Below are positions 10,546-20,921 of a stretch of DNA of 64,000 bases, piece after piece. Location of the stretch: positions 68,726,768 through 68,790,767 of the forward strand of contig OZ024826.1 in the NCBI GenBank assembly GCA_964016985.1. Reading direction: 5' to 3'. Position 1 is the stretch's first letter, and each line of letters starts with the position of its first letter. The stretch is from Anodontia alba. Its lineage: Eukaryota > Mollusca > Bivalvia > Lucinida > Lucinidae. Position numbers and translations under genes: made by a program. The notes under the pieces were generated by a model. The model was not told the origin of the DNA. It did no database searches and saw only the letters and a list, made by a program, of their open reading frames with translations.

Positions 10546-11972
10546 GCAGTTAAAATTGATTTTCAAGATGGCAGCTCTGGTGGCCATTTTGAATTTTTTA
10601 TCAGCTCATTTAGCTATTTTGTGTCTACTAAGCTCCCTAATGCTCATCATCATGTTTGGATTCAACTGGATTATAGAGATGACCAAAATATGAATTCTCA
10701 ATATTTTTCCCATATAAATGTATAGGGCCCATACAAATGCATGGGGAAGCAAATTTGACCTTGCCATAAAAAGGTCAAACGCCAACGTAGGACCATCATT
10801 TTAGCAATTTTGGTAGATCTCCTGTCCCCGATGATTTGGGCAAAGTTTAGGCCCCAGGGCTTATTTGATTCCTGAGAGGAAGATTTTTAAATGTTTTTAC
10901 CATATAAGGGCATGCCAGCCATCTTGGTCAATGGACCATAACCATTTTAGCAATCTTTCGTTCCCCTGCCTCAAGGAGGCTCCATATGAAATTTGAGCAA
11001 CATTGGCCCAGAGGCTTCAGCGCAGAAGTCATTTGAAATTATCAACATTTTTTCCATACAAATGTAGGCCAATACAAATGCATACGGAAGCAAACTTGAC
11101 CTCGCCGTAAAAAGGTCAAACATCAATGAACGACCATCATTTTAGCAAATTTGGTAGACCTCCTGTCCCTGATAATTTGTGCAAAGATTCAGCCCCAAGG
11201 CATCCTCTTTTCTGGAGATGAAGATTTTTAAAGGTTTTTACCATATATGGGCATGCAGCCATCTTGGTCAATGGACCTCAACCATTCTAGCAATCTTTCA
11301 TTCAACTATCCCAAGGAGGCTCCACATGAAATTCGAACAACATTGGCCCAGAGGCTTCAGAGGAGAAGTTGTTTGAAATTCTCAACATTTTTCCCATACA
11401 AATGTATGGTGCCCATAAAAATGCATAGGGAAGCAAATTTGACCTTGCCATAAAAAGGTCAAATGTCAATGTACAACCATTATTTTGAAAACTTTGGTAG
11501 ACCTCCCATCCCCGATGATTTGTGCAAAGATTCAGCCCCAAGGCATCTTTGGTTCTGGAGAAGAAGATTTTTGAAGGTTTTTACCATATATGGGCATTGC
11601 GGCCTTCTTGGTCAATGGACCATGGCCATTTTAGCAATTTTTTGTTCCCTCCTATCTAAGGAGGCTCCATATGAAATTTAAGCAAAATTGGCTCATCGGT
11701 TTCAGAGGAGAAGTTGTTTGAAAATCTTAATGGACAGGCGCACAAATGCATGGATGGATGGACAGATGGATGGATGACAGACAAAAAGTGATCACTATAG
11801 CTCATCCTGAGCATAGCTCAGGTGAGCTAAAAATGTCAATTTTTCTTCGTCCATCCATGATCTTGAGGGTCATATATGGCACACAAATGTCATTGTTATT
11901 ACACTATGATGAATATATACACATATGGGTTGTCATAAAAGTTCATAACTTGAAATCATGTATCCAATCTTC

Positions 11973-12308
11973 TTATTTACATTTACACCACATGGCATTT
12001 ATAGAGGAATATGTCAACATCTTCGGGCCTTGTGCCCATGCTAATGTTGCATCAGTCTGCTTGGAGGAAATTTGTTGTCCTTCCAATTTGTCACTAGCAT
12101 TTCGTTCTTTAAGAAAGGCGTACATCTCTATATCTGCACCATCAGAAGGTAACTGTTTCACATTCACCATCTCAAGGTCATGACTATTAGTCCATTCTTT
12201 GCCAATTATCTGGTTCACCTGATAACACTTAACCTTATGCAAAATCAGCCAGACAATTACAATTGTACTGAGAACCGATGCAATCAAAATAACTGAACAA
12301 GAGTCCAC
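11973..12308 (-). pseudogene. Possible env-like C-terminus (transmembrane segment plus cytoplasmic tail)
   Basis: The frame opens with a hydrophobic stretch, VILIASVLSTIVIVWLIL, that would span a membrane. A charged tail with LEMVNVKQLPSDGADIEMYA follows. It lies downstream of the integrase on the element's sense strand, where env sits in some gypsy lineages. The ectodomain is missing. About 180 bp upstream, another frame ends in a signal-peptide-like segment (INVMLFTFVLGSLIISHA). I infer an internally deleted env. A host membrane-protein exon is an alternative. Confidence 0.4.
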
Positions 12309-12485
12309 TTTGCTTTGCTTTTGTCATTGTCAAAATTAATTGATTTATATAATCAGGTTTCACGGAGAAAGCTTCGCATAGGAATCTCTTTCAAATCCAA
12401 CAAATGAGATGGTAAACTTAATAACTTAAATTTGAATAAAGACTTCATTTGTCTTTTGGAACACTAAATTTTTAGATGTAAAGAG

Positions 12486-13259
12486 TCAGAATGCATGACT
12501 AATAATCAATGACCCCAAAACAAATGTAAACAACATCACATTTATCTGAAACAGGTTAAAAATATTTTTACCTTTAAACATCATATTTGCAATTAACATG
12601 GCAATGCATGAGGTATACTTATTTTCAATTTGCCTCATATGTATAACTGAAGAGGTCATTTCACAACATTTTGATATTAACCTCAATAACTGTTTTACGT
12701 CTCCACTGTCTCGAGACTGAGGTTCCTGATGCCTCTTCTTTTCTGATTTTACTGATTTCATCTGAGAAGGATTAGGCCGCAAATGTTCATTTACATCCAT
12801 TTTGTCCTTAGAATCACTGGACTCAACTAAAGTCAAGGAACAAGAATTATCAGAGGGCAACTCATCATTATATTCCATGTCCTTGACTTCTGTATTTTGA
12901 TTCTGCTTTTGCCTCATTTCCCTATATCTTAAGCATTTTCTTAACTCCATTAAGGGAATGTCATCTTCATCTTCTGAACTTTCTCTTTCCTGTCTACATT
13001 TCTTAGCTAATTTGGCCAAAGGTACATTTTCTTCTGACTCAGAATCAGACACTGGTTCTGAATCAGAGGCCTGCGGTGGAATTGCATAGGCTGCATCCCT
13101 TAAATGCCTGCTTTCTTCATTTTTAGAAATTTGCCATTCATCTACATTTGCTAATCTTAACATTTCATCATGCACTTTACATGTAGAGCCATCTAATTGG
13201 GTTTTAATTATGTATGAACAGGACCTTTCTTTTAAATTATTCTGTAATAAGGTTTCCAT
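12486..13259 (-). pseudogene. Gypsy pol C-terminal tail, frameshifted from integrase, running into a signal-peptide-like end
   Basis: The frame continues the integrase after a frameshift near 13245. It includes DGSTCKVHDEMLRLANVDEW (the end of the integrase C-terminal domain) and a long acidic, low-complexity tail (SDSESEENVPLAKLAKK). It ends with a hydrophobic segment that looks like the start of another protein. The tail has no known catalytic role. Confidence 0.65.
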
Positions 13260-14337
13260 TTTAAGTCTAACTTGCCTTTTCTCTGATTATTTTTATAGAA
13301 CACAGGATCTCCTATTTCAAATTCAACTGCTTTTGTTCCCCTATCTGCATACTTTGCTTGTCTCTTCTTTGCTTTCTTTAAATGGTTTCTAACAGATACA
13401 AATGCTCTGTGCTGTTCTTGCAAAGCAATCTGATGATAGTCTTCACCCAAATATTTTCTGCTAGGTTCCAATAAATTATCAATCAATAAGACAAGGTCCT
13501 TATTGTATAAAAGAAAGAATGGTGAGAATTTTGATGACTCACTGACATTAAACCTAATGGCTGCCAAAGCCTGATAAAGATTTAATTCCCAAGTCTGTGG
13601 ACTGTCAGCTACCTTCTTAGCCAATATGTCATGCAAGGTTCTATGAAATCTTTCGACTTCTGCATTGCTTTGGGGATAATATACACTTGTCAAAATATGA
13701 CCAATCTTTAATTTAGCCAAGGTTTCTTTCACCACCTTGTTCATATTTTCCATTCCATTATCTGTAACCAATTGTAAACAAGAGCCAAAGCACAGAAAAA
13801 TTTGATCACTAATCAAATCAGCCACAGTTTCACCAGTTTTGTCAGGTATAGGAAAAGCTTCTGGCCAACCACTACACCAATCAACAAAGGCTATGATATA
13901 TTTGTTTCCTGACATAGTCGTAGGATAAGGGCCTGAAAGATCAAGACTCAATTTTGCCATTGGGTGTGCTGGAACATCAGTTTTTTGAAAGGCTGTTTGA
14001 CTTTCTGTAAAGACTTTGTCTGACAAATAGTACATCCACAAACATACTTGTTAACTTCTTTAAACAGATTTGGCCAATAATACTTTTGGCATATATAATC
14101 AAATGTTTTCTATGCACCCATGTGTCCATTCTGATCATGGTATTGTTTCACCACAAAGATTCTTAGATGCTTCGGAATGAACAATCTCAAGCATGGATCA
14201 TCATCTACACTTGAGAGATAGTACACCAAAACCTCTATCAAGAGACAGTGCTTCTGAACATCCTTACTTTCTTTACCATTCAGAATCATCGACCTGATAT
14301 CTGAAATGTCATCATCCCTAGTTTGTTCAATTTTCAT
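13232..14337 (-). pseudogene. Gypsy integrase (HHCC, DDE core, C-terminal domain)
   Basis: The N-terminal zinc-binding part lies in 14041-14337, with a break between frames. The core (13232-14041) shows the DDE pattern: Asp in SLDLSGPYPTT, Asp in LQLVTDNGMEN, Glu in SNAEVERFHRTL. A GPY/F-like segment, LDLKWKPYYRII, ends the frame. It inserts retrotransposon cDNA. The core frame is open for 269 residues, but the junctions on both sides are frameshifted. Confidence 0.88.
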
Positions 14338-15163
14338 GTTAAAACCAGCTTTGCTGAAGTCTGAACAATCACATCTTTAAAACAAATCATCATTTGGTAA
14401 CTCACAACATGCAAAGATTTTGGAATCAATGACATTGACCTCATACAAATTATTATTGACATCAAGCACCGTCTGATCTTCAACTTCGTAACTGTTTTGA
14501 ATATCTAAAGCTTGTTGAACATTATCGCGATGTCTTGAGAGCAAATCAGCACAGGTATTTGTGGTTCCTGCAATGTATTCAATTGAACAATTGTAACCAG
14601 ACATGCTTAAAGCCGAAAGCTGAATCTTTTTATTCTGCACAGGACTCTCAAGTAAGAATTTTGAAGGTTTATGGTCTGTTCTGATCACAAACTGAGCATT
14701 GTGCAGATAGTAATTGAGCTTCTGAAGTGCAATGTGAATTGCAAAGGATTCTTTTTCAACAACTGACCACTTACATTGTGACCTACTGAGTTTATAATAG
14801 ATTGGTTTCTCGTCACCATCTCATTCCTGTGTAAGGCATGCACCTATACATGTATCACTTGCACCTGTATAGAGTACATATGGTTTATTTGGATCTGGAT
14901 AAAGCAAGACTGGAACAGCTGTAAGACTATCTTTTAAGAATTCGAAGGCACTGATGAACATCTGACCATTTAAAGTGAGCATATTTTCTTGTCAGGGCAA
15001 CGATAGCTTCAGCTATCTGACTGAAATTTGGAATGTACCTATGATAATAAGAACACATGCCAATGAATTAGCTGACCTCTCTGCTTCTATTTTGTTTTCA
15101 TCTGGTTTAATTCCTTCTTCACTGATAACAAAGCCAAGATAATGTGTTTCTGATTTAAGAAAG
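14338..15163 (-). pseudogene. Gypsy RNase H and RT connection region, broken
   Basis: The 14377-14688 frame has the end of the RNase H domain: FVIRTDHKPSKFLLES across its start, and GTTNTCADLLSRHRDN, the usual D-x-L-S-R motif. Upstream (14700-15160) the region between the RT palm and RNase H is interrupted by stops and frameshifts. Order and spacing fit one pol polyprotein. Confidence 0.8.
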
Positions 15164-15721
15164 CTACATTTCTTGTTTCAACTTCAAATTATGTTGTCTT
15201 AATTTGTCAAAGATAATACAATTATGTACCAAATGTTCTTCCAATGTTTGACTAAAGATCATGATGTTATCCAAGTAAGCGGTTGAGAAATCATCACAAT
15301 CTTGTAAGACAACAGACATAAGCGCTTTGAAAACTGCAGGAGCATTTGACAGACCAAAGGGCATGACACTGAACTCAAATAAACCTCTATGGCAAGCAAA
15401 AGCAGTCTTTTTTTTATCTTTCTCCTCCATGGCAACCTGTCAATAACCACTCTTTAAGTCCAAAGAAGTAAAGAACTTTGTTTTCCCAATTAAAGCCAAG
15501 ACATCATCAATCAAAGGCAAAGGATATGAGTTTTTCTTTGTTATTTTATTCAGCCTTCTAAAATCTACGCAAAATCTTTTGCTTCCATCTTTCTTGTCTA
15601 TAATGACAACAGGAAAAGACCACGGAGACCTAGATCTATGAACGACGTCAGAATCTAACATCCCATCAATTGCTTTGTCAATAACTTCCCTATTTTTAAT
15701 TGGAGTCCTGTAAGGTCTCAT
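15164..15721 (-). pseudogene. Gypsy reverse transcriptase with altered catalytic motif
   Basis: Two abutting frames (15440-15721 and 15164-15430). The first has the family motifs KDGSKRFCVDFRRLNKIT and FFTSLDLKSGY. The second has AFACHRGLFEFSVMPFGLSN and the palm motif as AYLDNIMIFSQ. The expected YxDD is YLDN here, so the second catalytic Asp is lost. A frameshift or stop at about 15430 separates the frames. The RT would copy element RNA into cDNA, but this copy should be inactive. Confidence 0.9.
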
Positions 15722-16265
15722 TTAGATTGGCTCGTTGTTACCTACATCAATTTGCATCTTTGCTGTGTCTGTAAGACCCAATTCAGAGTTTTTGTTAGCA
15801 AATAAGTTGATTTTGCAGAACTATTTTTTTAATCTTTGACCTATACTGTTGAGGTACATCTAAGTCATTTAAATTCAGTTTATTTTCCCACTGATTATTT
15901 TGAATTACCGAATTCACAGTAAGTACATTGTTCTCAATTCCCATGATTTTTGCCAATAAACCATGCCTATAAATTTTGATAAATTTATTTGTGTTGTTTA
16001 CAATTATTATTATTTGCCAAAGTTAATACAGTGTTAATTTCTTGCAAACCTGGTTGGTTCACAATAAAACCCCTATCAATTTGTGAAATTTCATATGATT
16101 GTCCTACTGGTAAATCTGGATTTTCCTTACATTTTACGTTACATATTACAGCAGTTTGAGGTTTGATTAAACAGGTTGTTTTCATTCTAACCGTGGATGC
16201 AATATGAATATCTTCCTCTAGGTTTACATAGTGTTTTCATTTATTCTGAGGCATTTCAAACCAAA
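15722..16265 (-). pseudogene. Gypsy pol linker between protease and RT
   Basis: The minus-strand frame at 15985-16185 (MKTTCLIKPQTAVICNVKC...) extends upstream through a stop to about 16265 with HYVNLEEDIHIAS. This is the segment that normally lies between protease and RT. The family-B insertion begins at 16266, and the protease resumes on its other side at 18798, so the insertion split one frame. Confidence 0.7.
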
Positions 16266-18797
16266 ACTAGAGCTGGTGTTTGTAAAACACTATGCCCCCA
16301 ACACCCTGACTCTAACACTGCTAGACTCCAACACTGCTTGCCCATGACGGTAATAGCAGTACAAATATATGAGATTTTAGTGTTATTTTATTAAAAGGGA
16401 AATAACTCTAAAACGGGTGAGAATTCAGATAAAAAAAAATATGGGTCACCTATATTTTCATGAGGAATCCATACATACATGGTTCTAAACTTATGCTATA
16501 CACAATAAAGCAACAACATTGAATAGCCAGAAACTGCAAAGGGCCATAACACCAACAACATTTCATTTAATTAGTTCAAAATTTAATCAGGTGATCCCCT
16601 CCTCAGTCCCAATCAGTATATCAAATATCAAGGCTCTAACTCAAATACTTTTTGAGACATCTTGCTAAGGAGATTTCAATGTTGTTTCACTTAAAGGGAA
16701 ATAACTAAAATGGGAGATAATTCGGATAAGAAAAAAAATATGGGTCACCTATATTTTCATATCCATATATAAAATTCCAAAATATTAGCATTAGCATACA
16801 TGGTTCTAAAGTTATGCTATACACAAGAAAGCAACAACATTAAATGGCCAGAAATTGCAAAGGGCTATAACTCCAACAACATTTCATTTAAGTGGTTGAA
16901 AATTTAATCAGGTGATCTCCTCCTCAGTCCCAATCAGTATACCATATATTAAGGCTCTAGCTCAAATACTTTTTGAGATATCTTGCTAAAAGATTTCAAC
17001 GTTATTTTATTAAAAGGGAAATAACTCTAAAATAGGAGTTAATTCATATAAGAAAAAAAATATGTGTCACCTGTTTTTTCATGAGGAATCCATATATGAA
17101 ATTTCAAAACATTAGCATACATGGTTTTAAAGTAATACTAAGCACAAGAAAGCAACAAAATTAAATGGCCAAAAATTGCAAAGGGCAATAACTCCAACAT
17201 TTCATTTAATTGTTTCAATATTTAATCAGGTGATCTCATCCTCAGTCCCAATCAGTATACCAAATATCAAGGCTCTAGCTCTAATAATGAGTTTTCAATG
17301 TTACTTTATTACAAGGGAAATAACTTTAAACTTGGAGATAATTCGAAAAAGAAAAAAAAAAATACTGGTCACCTATTTTTTCATGAGGAATCCATATATG
17401 AAATTTCAAAACATTACCATACATGGTTCTAAACCTATGCTATACACATCAAAGCAACAAGATTAGATAGCCAGAAATTGCAACGGCCTATAACTCCAAC
17501 AACATTTCATTTAATTGATTGAAAATTTAATCAGGTGATCTCCTCCTCAGTCCCAATCAGAATACCAGATATCAAGGCTCTAGCTCAAATCCTTTTTGAG
17601 ATATCTTGCTAACGTGATCTCAATGTTATTATATTAAAAGGGAAATAACTGTAAAATGGGAGATAATTAGGATAGGAAACAAATACGGGTCACCTATTTT
17701 TTCATGAGGTATCCATATATGAAATTTCAAAACATTAGCATACATGGTTCTAAACTTATACTATGCACATGAAAGCAACAGCATTAAATAGCCAGAAATT
17801 GCAAAGGACCATAACTCCAACAACATTTCATTAATTTGCTGAAAATTTAATCAGGTGATCTCCTCCTCAGTCCCAATCAGAATACCAAATATCAAGGCTC
17901 TAGATCAAGTAATTTTTAGCTATCTTGCTAACTAGATTTCATTGTTATTTTATTACAAGGGAAATAACTCTAAATTGGGAAATAATTCCAATAAGAAAAA
18001 AATACGGGTCACCTATTTTTTTCATGAGGAATCCATATATGAAATTTCAAAACATTAGCATACATGGTTCTAAACTTATGCTATGCACAAAAAAGCAACA
18101 AATGGCAAAAAATTGCAAAGGGCCATAACTCCAACAAAACTTTTTAAATTGATTGAAAATTTATTCAGGTTATCTCCTCTTCAGTCCCAATCTGTTTACC
18201 AAATATCAGGACTCTAGCTCAAATACATTTTGAGATATCTTGCTAATGAGATTTCAATGTTATTTTATTACTAGGGAAGTAACTCTAAAATGGGAGATAA
18301 TTTGGATAAGAAAAAAAAAAAATGGGTCAACTATTTTTCATGAGGAATCCATATAGGAAATTTCAAAACATTAGCATACACTGTTCTAAACTTATGCTAT
18401 GCACATGAAAGCAACAACATTAAATAGCCAGAAATTGCAAAGGGCCATAACTCCAACAACATTTCATTTTGTTGGTTGAAAATTTAATCAGGTGATCTCC
18501 TCCTCAGTCCCAATCAGTATACCAAATATCAAGGCTCTAGCTCAAATACGTTTTGAAATATCTTGCTAACCAGATTTCAATGTTATTTTATTACAAGGGA
18601 AATAACTCTAAAATGGGAGATAATTCGGATAAGAAAAAAAAAATGTCACCTATTTTTTCACGAGGAATCCATACATGAAATTTCAAAACATTAGCATACA
18701 TGGTTCTAAAGTTATGCTATGCACAAGAAACGTGACAAATGAACGGACAAGTCAGAAGCAATATGCCCCCCAATTTTTTTCAAAGTTGGGAGCATAA
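16266..18797 (+). mobile_element. Family-B interspersed element B1 (~317-bp tandem array) inserted in gypsy pol
   Basis: The head is CTAGAGCTGGTGTTTGTAAA with a small hairpin (GTGTTTGTAAAACAC), then TATGCCCCCAAC. About seven units of roughly 317 bp follow; 'AGATTTCAATGTTATTT'-type phrases recur near 16675, 16992, 17290, 17617, 17935, 18253 and 18573. Each unit contains TCATGAGGAATCCATA and AAAGGGCCATAACTCCAAC. The tail has AAGCAATATGCCCCC and the complementary CAAAGTTGGGAGCATA, then AA. A second member is at 53427-55749. The element has no coding capacity. Confidence 0.88.
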
Positions 18798-19183
18798 ATC
18801 CTAACGTGTTTTTTCAGCCAGCCCAAACCAAGTATCATATTTCTGTTTAAATCTCTAATCACACAGAAGTCTTGAGACATCTCGGTACCACCGATACAAA
18901 TTTGCACACTGATAAACCTGTCACATTTCAATTCTGTGCCATTTGCAGATTGTAAACAAACTTTCTTGTTTAACAATTTTGGCCTATCTTTTAGCTGATC
19001 ATAAATATGGCGATGCATCAATGAGCATTCCGCTCCAGTGTCTACAAGAGTTCTAAACCTTTGTTTCCCAATCTTTACTAGACAAGAGCTTGGACTGCCT
19101 GAAACACTGATTTTGAATATTTCTTGGGGTGAATTTTCATTTATGTTGTTTTCATGACTCTTTGTATCGACTTCACTATACAA
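18798..19183 (-). pseudogene. Gypsy aspartic protease domain, cut by family B1
   Basis: The frame contains the retropepsin active-site motif in FRTLVDTGAECSLM and a later hydrophobic-Gly motif, NMILGLGWLKKH. The protein is interrupted just after GWLKKHVRIY, where B1 begins; the remaining residues of the open frame are B1 sequence. The protease cleaves Gag-Pol. Confidence 0.85.
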
Positions 19184-19191
19184 AGATAGAC

Positions 19192-20069
19192 CTAGTTTTC
19201 CTGTGTATTTTGTGTTTGTGGAGCTTGATTTCTGGGTCGACCATGACCCATTGGTGGTCTTTTTTCTGTTTTATTCCTACAATCCCTACTTATGTGACCT
19301 AGTTTACCACAGTGCCAACATTTGACCTGTTGTGACCCCTGTGTGTTGACTGTGCTGTTGATCCTATTGTATCCTTGTCTATGTCTGAAACGTTGATCTT
19401 GTGGATGGTCAACTTCCATTGCAGTATGGTTGCTAGATGTGTTAGTTTGATGGGACATTTGTACATGTGTTCTTAAGTTCTGCTCATCTGTAGCAACTCC
19501 CACTTCACCCTCCAAAGTATTAGGCTGGTCCCTAAGTATCTTCATTTCCAATTGATCATTATTCAAGCCGTCTACAAAACTGTCTATCAACTGCCTTTCA
19601 ACGGCATCTCCTCCTTGATCATGATAGGCATCTTTGGCCAGAGACAGAATTCTTTCAGCATAATTATGGATAGTCTCCCCTTTGTTTGCCTAGTTTGCCA
19701 TAACAATGACAGAGCCATTTGAGCATCCATCACATCTGAAAATCGTACACTTAATTGTATCTTCATTTGTTCCCAAGTATTGTTGGGATTAGCTTGACTG
19801 TATCTCTGAATAAATTCAGACACTGGGCCCCCGAAGTTTGAAATGCTATTAACTTTTAACGGCCATCAGGGACACCTACCAACACAGCATATTTTTCAAT
19901 AGATTTAATCCATTCCCTAAAATGTTTAGGATTACCATCAAATTTGTTAATTGTACTGGAGATTCCTTGCGCTGCGAGTGCTTGAGAAATGTTCGCGACC
20001 TCTAATCTCAAATTTTGAAAAGCCTGCACACCAGGGTCAAGAGCTTGTGCTTGGGCTTGATTTTGATCT

Positions 20070-20074
<5 letters not shown>
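19192..20074 (-). pseudogene. Gypsy gag with CCHC zinc knuckle, frameshifted
   Basis: It begins MADQNQAQAQ at 20074 and has FDGNPKHFREWIKSIEKYAV near residue 45, typical of gypsy capsid starts. Frames change near 19850 and 19590. The last frame has a zinc knuckle, CWHCGKLGHISRDC, followed by a basic Gln/Pro-rich end. Gag packages the RNA. The start was chosen because it is the first Met after a long A-tract and before conserved capsid sequence. Confidence 0.88.

Positions 20075-20100
<26 letters not shown>
20074..20100 (-). promoter_or_regulatory. Homopolymer A-tract directly upstream of gag ATG
   Basis: The plus strand shows 27 consecutive T, so the retrotransposon sense strand reads a 27-nt A-tract immediately before the gag ATG. 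It may be a polymerase-slippage product or a leader feature; position alone does not tell. Confidence 0.8.
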
Positions 20101-20103
<3 letters not shown>

Positions 20104-20287
20104 TTTGATTAATTAATAAATTCAAATTTTCTAATTACATAATTGGCAAACTACAAGACAAACAATCACAACAAAGACAAGGTAAATAAAAACATCACCT
20201 ACCTGTGATATCTTCTTTCCTTGATCCTCCATTCTCCTTTCTTTTGAATTGTCACTAAATTTGAAAGTTGCCTTTTCTTTTGACTCA
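20101..20287 (-). other. Gypsy 5' leader (part)
   Basis: Untranslated sequence between gag and the point where the Polinton-like element was inserted. Across that element the leader continues at 30222 with the primer-binding site. No gene seen. Confidence 0.6.
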
Positions 20288-20292
20288 GCCGG

Positions 20293-20485
20293 AGCAGCAG
20301 GGGTGCGAATGGACTTTTTTTTGGGCCCCAAAAGGGCTCCCACGTACACAAACAATTCTGTATGTACGTCTAGGCAGCTTCCTCGGGCGTGCGGCTGCTT
20401 CCTGAGGCCCGAGCCCCTGCGGCCCCCAAGTGAGCATAGTGAGAGCCCCTGGGGATGGCCCCCACCCTCGCCGGCCTGGGGGCTC
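20293..20485 (+). repeat. Polinton-like terminal inverted repeat, left
   Basis: Starts AGCAGCAGGGGTGCGAATGG and ends GCCTGGGGGCTC. It is nearly identical to the reverse complement of 30028-30221, with a few substitutions and one indel. Starting with AG agrees with Polinton ends. Confidence 0.92.
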
Positions 20486-20531
20486 ATCTATTAAAAAAGT
20501 GGATGACTGCTGATATAGCACTACAAGCGAC

Positions 20532-20798
20532 ATGCCCAAGGGACACAACACATGCAAATGGCTGACCGTGAGCTCAACGGAGCTCTGTGGTAAAAGCTGT
20601 CTTACAGACTTTTGTAAAGTTCATCTGGTGAGACTCCGTAAAGGCTCATGCACTCAGCCCTGCAGGGGTTGTGGGGTAGGGGTTACTAACAAGCAACAGC
20701 TCTGTTGTCAGTGCGGGTATAGGAGTGAGTGGCGTCGTGCAACAAAAGTGACGCGAAAGGAATTTGCGCGTCTGGCCGCCATCGAGATTTCCATTTAG
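20532..20798 (+). CDS. Small Cys-rich putative zinc-binding protein, intact
   Basis: 88 residues, open and complete, the first gene inside the left repeat. Cys residues are in repeated pairs: CGKSC near residue 20, CTQPCRGCG near 37-45 and LCCQCG near 58, separated by basic segments. This suggests a zinc ribbon or two small zinc knuckles. I believe similar short Cys-rich frames accompany related elements in other animals, from general recollection only. Its role could be DNA binding or regulation. Its stop codon falls inside the first copy of the 44-bp repeat that precedes polB. Staying intact while neighbours decay may be chance given its size. Confidence 0.6.
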   Translation: MPKGHNTCKWLTVSSTELCGKSCLTDFCKVHLVRLRKGSCTQPCRGCGVGVTNKQQLCCQCGYRSEWRRATKVTRKEFARLAAIEISI

Positions 20799-20914
20799 AG
20801 GGCAGTGATACAAAATATATACCCATTTATATTTCCATTTAGAGGACGGTGATACAAAATATATACCCATTTATATTTCCATTTAGAGGACGGTGATACA
20901 AAATATATACCCAT
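20787..20914 (+). promoter_or_regulatory. Three tandem 44-bp repeats with TATA-like core upstream of polB
   Basis: Copies begin at 20787, 20831 and 20875. Each has ATTTCCATTTAGAGG, a GTGATACAAAATATATACCC core and CATTTAT (CATCT in the last). The AAATATATA core is TATA-like, and the last copy ends 7 bp before the polB ATG at 20922. I infer a promoter or replication-control region. Confidence 0.6.
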
Positions 20915-20921
20915 CTAACAC

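Larger units (their letters stand above)
6112..10556 (-). mobile_element. DIRS-like tyrosine-recombinase retrotransposon, degenerate
   Basis: The minus-strand order is inverted terminal repeat, gag-like frames, RT/RNase H and tyrosine recombinase. An internal complementary region follows, then the second inverted terminal repeat. DIRS elements replicate by reverse transcription and integrate as circles through a tyrosine recombinase, without LTRs or target duplications. Here the host array reads ...GAGATGTC before and TTTTCAAGATGGC after, so the insertion interrupts a repeat unit. RT motifs are partly deleted and gag is frameshifted, but the recombinase frame is largely open. Confidence 0.88.
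5159..11831 (+). mobile_element. Family-A interspersed element, interrupted by a DIRS retrotransposon
   Basis: The head at about 5160 reads ACAAGAGGCCCATAGGCC and then GCTCACCTGA. Tandem units follow (5400-6110, about 150 bp, with TTTTAGCTCTGG and GCCATTTTGTTCAGC). The DIRS element occupies 6112-10556. Array sequence resumes with TTTTCAAGATGGC and longer units of about 330 bp to 11720. The tail is a GGATGGATGGAC microsatellite, then the hairpin AGCTCATCCTGAGC / GCTCAGGTGAGCT and AA at 11830-11831. Without the DIRS insertion the element is about 2.2 kb. It encodes nothing. It sits in the 3' part of the gypsy element. Confidence 0.8.

Noticed and set aside
11746..12183. 145-residue plus-strand frame
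   Set aside because: Starts in the family-A microsatellite and runs antisense through the env-like remnant; no domain.
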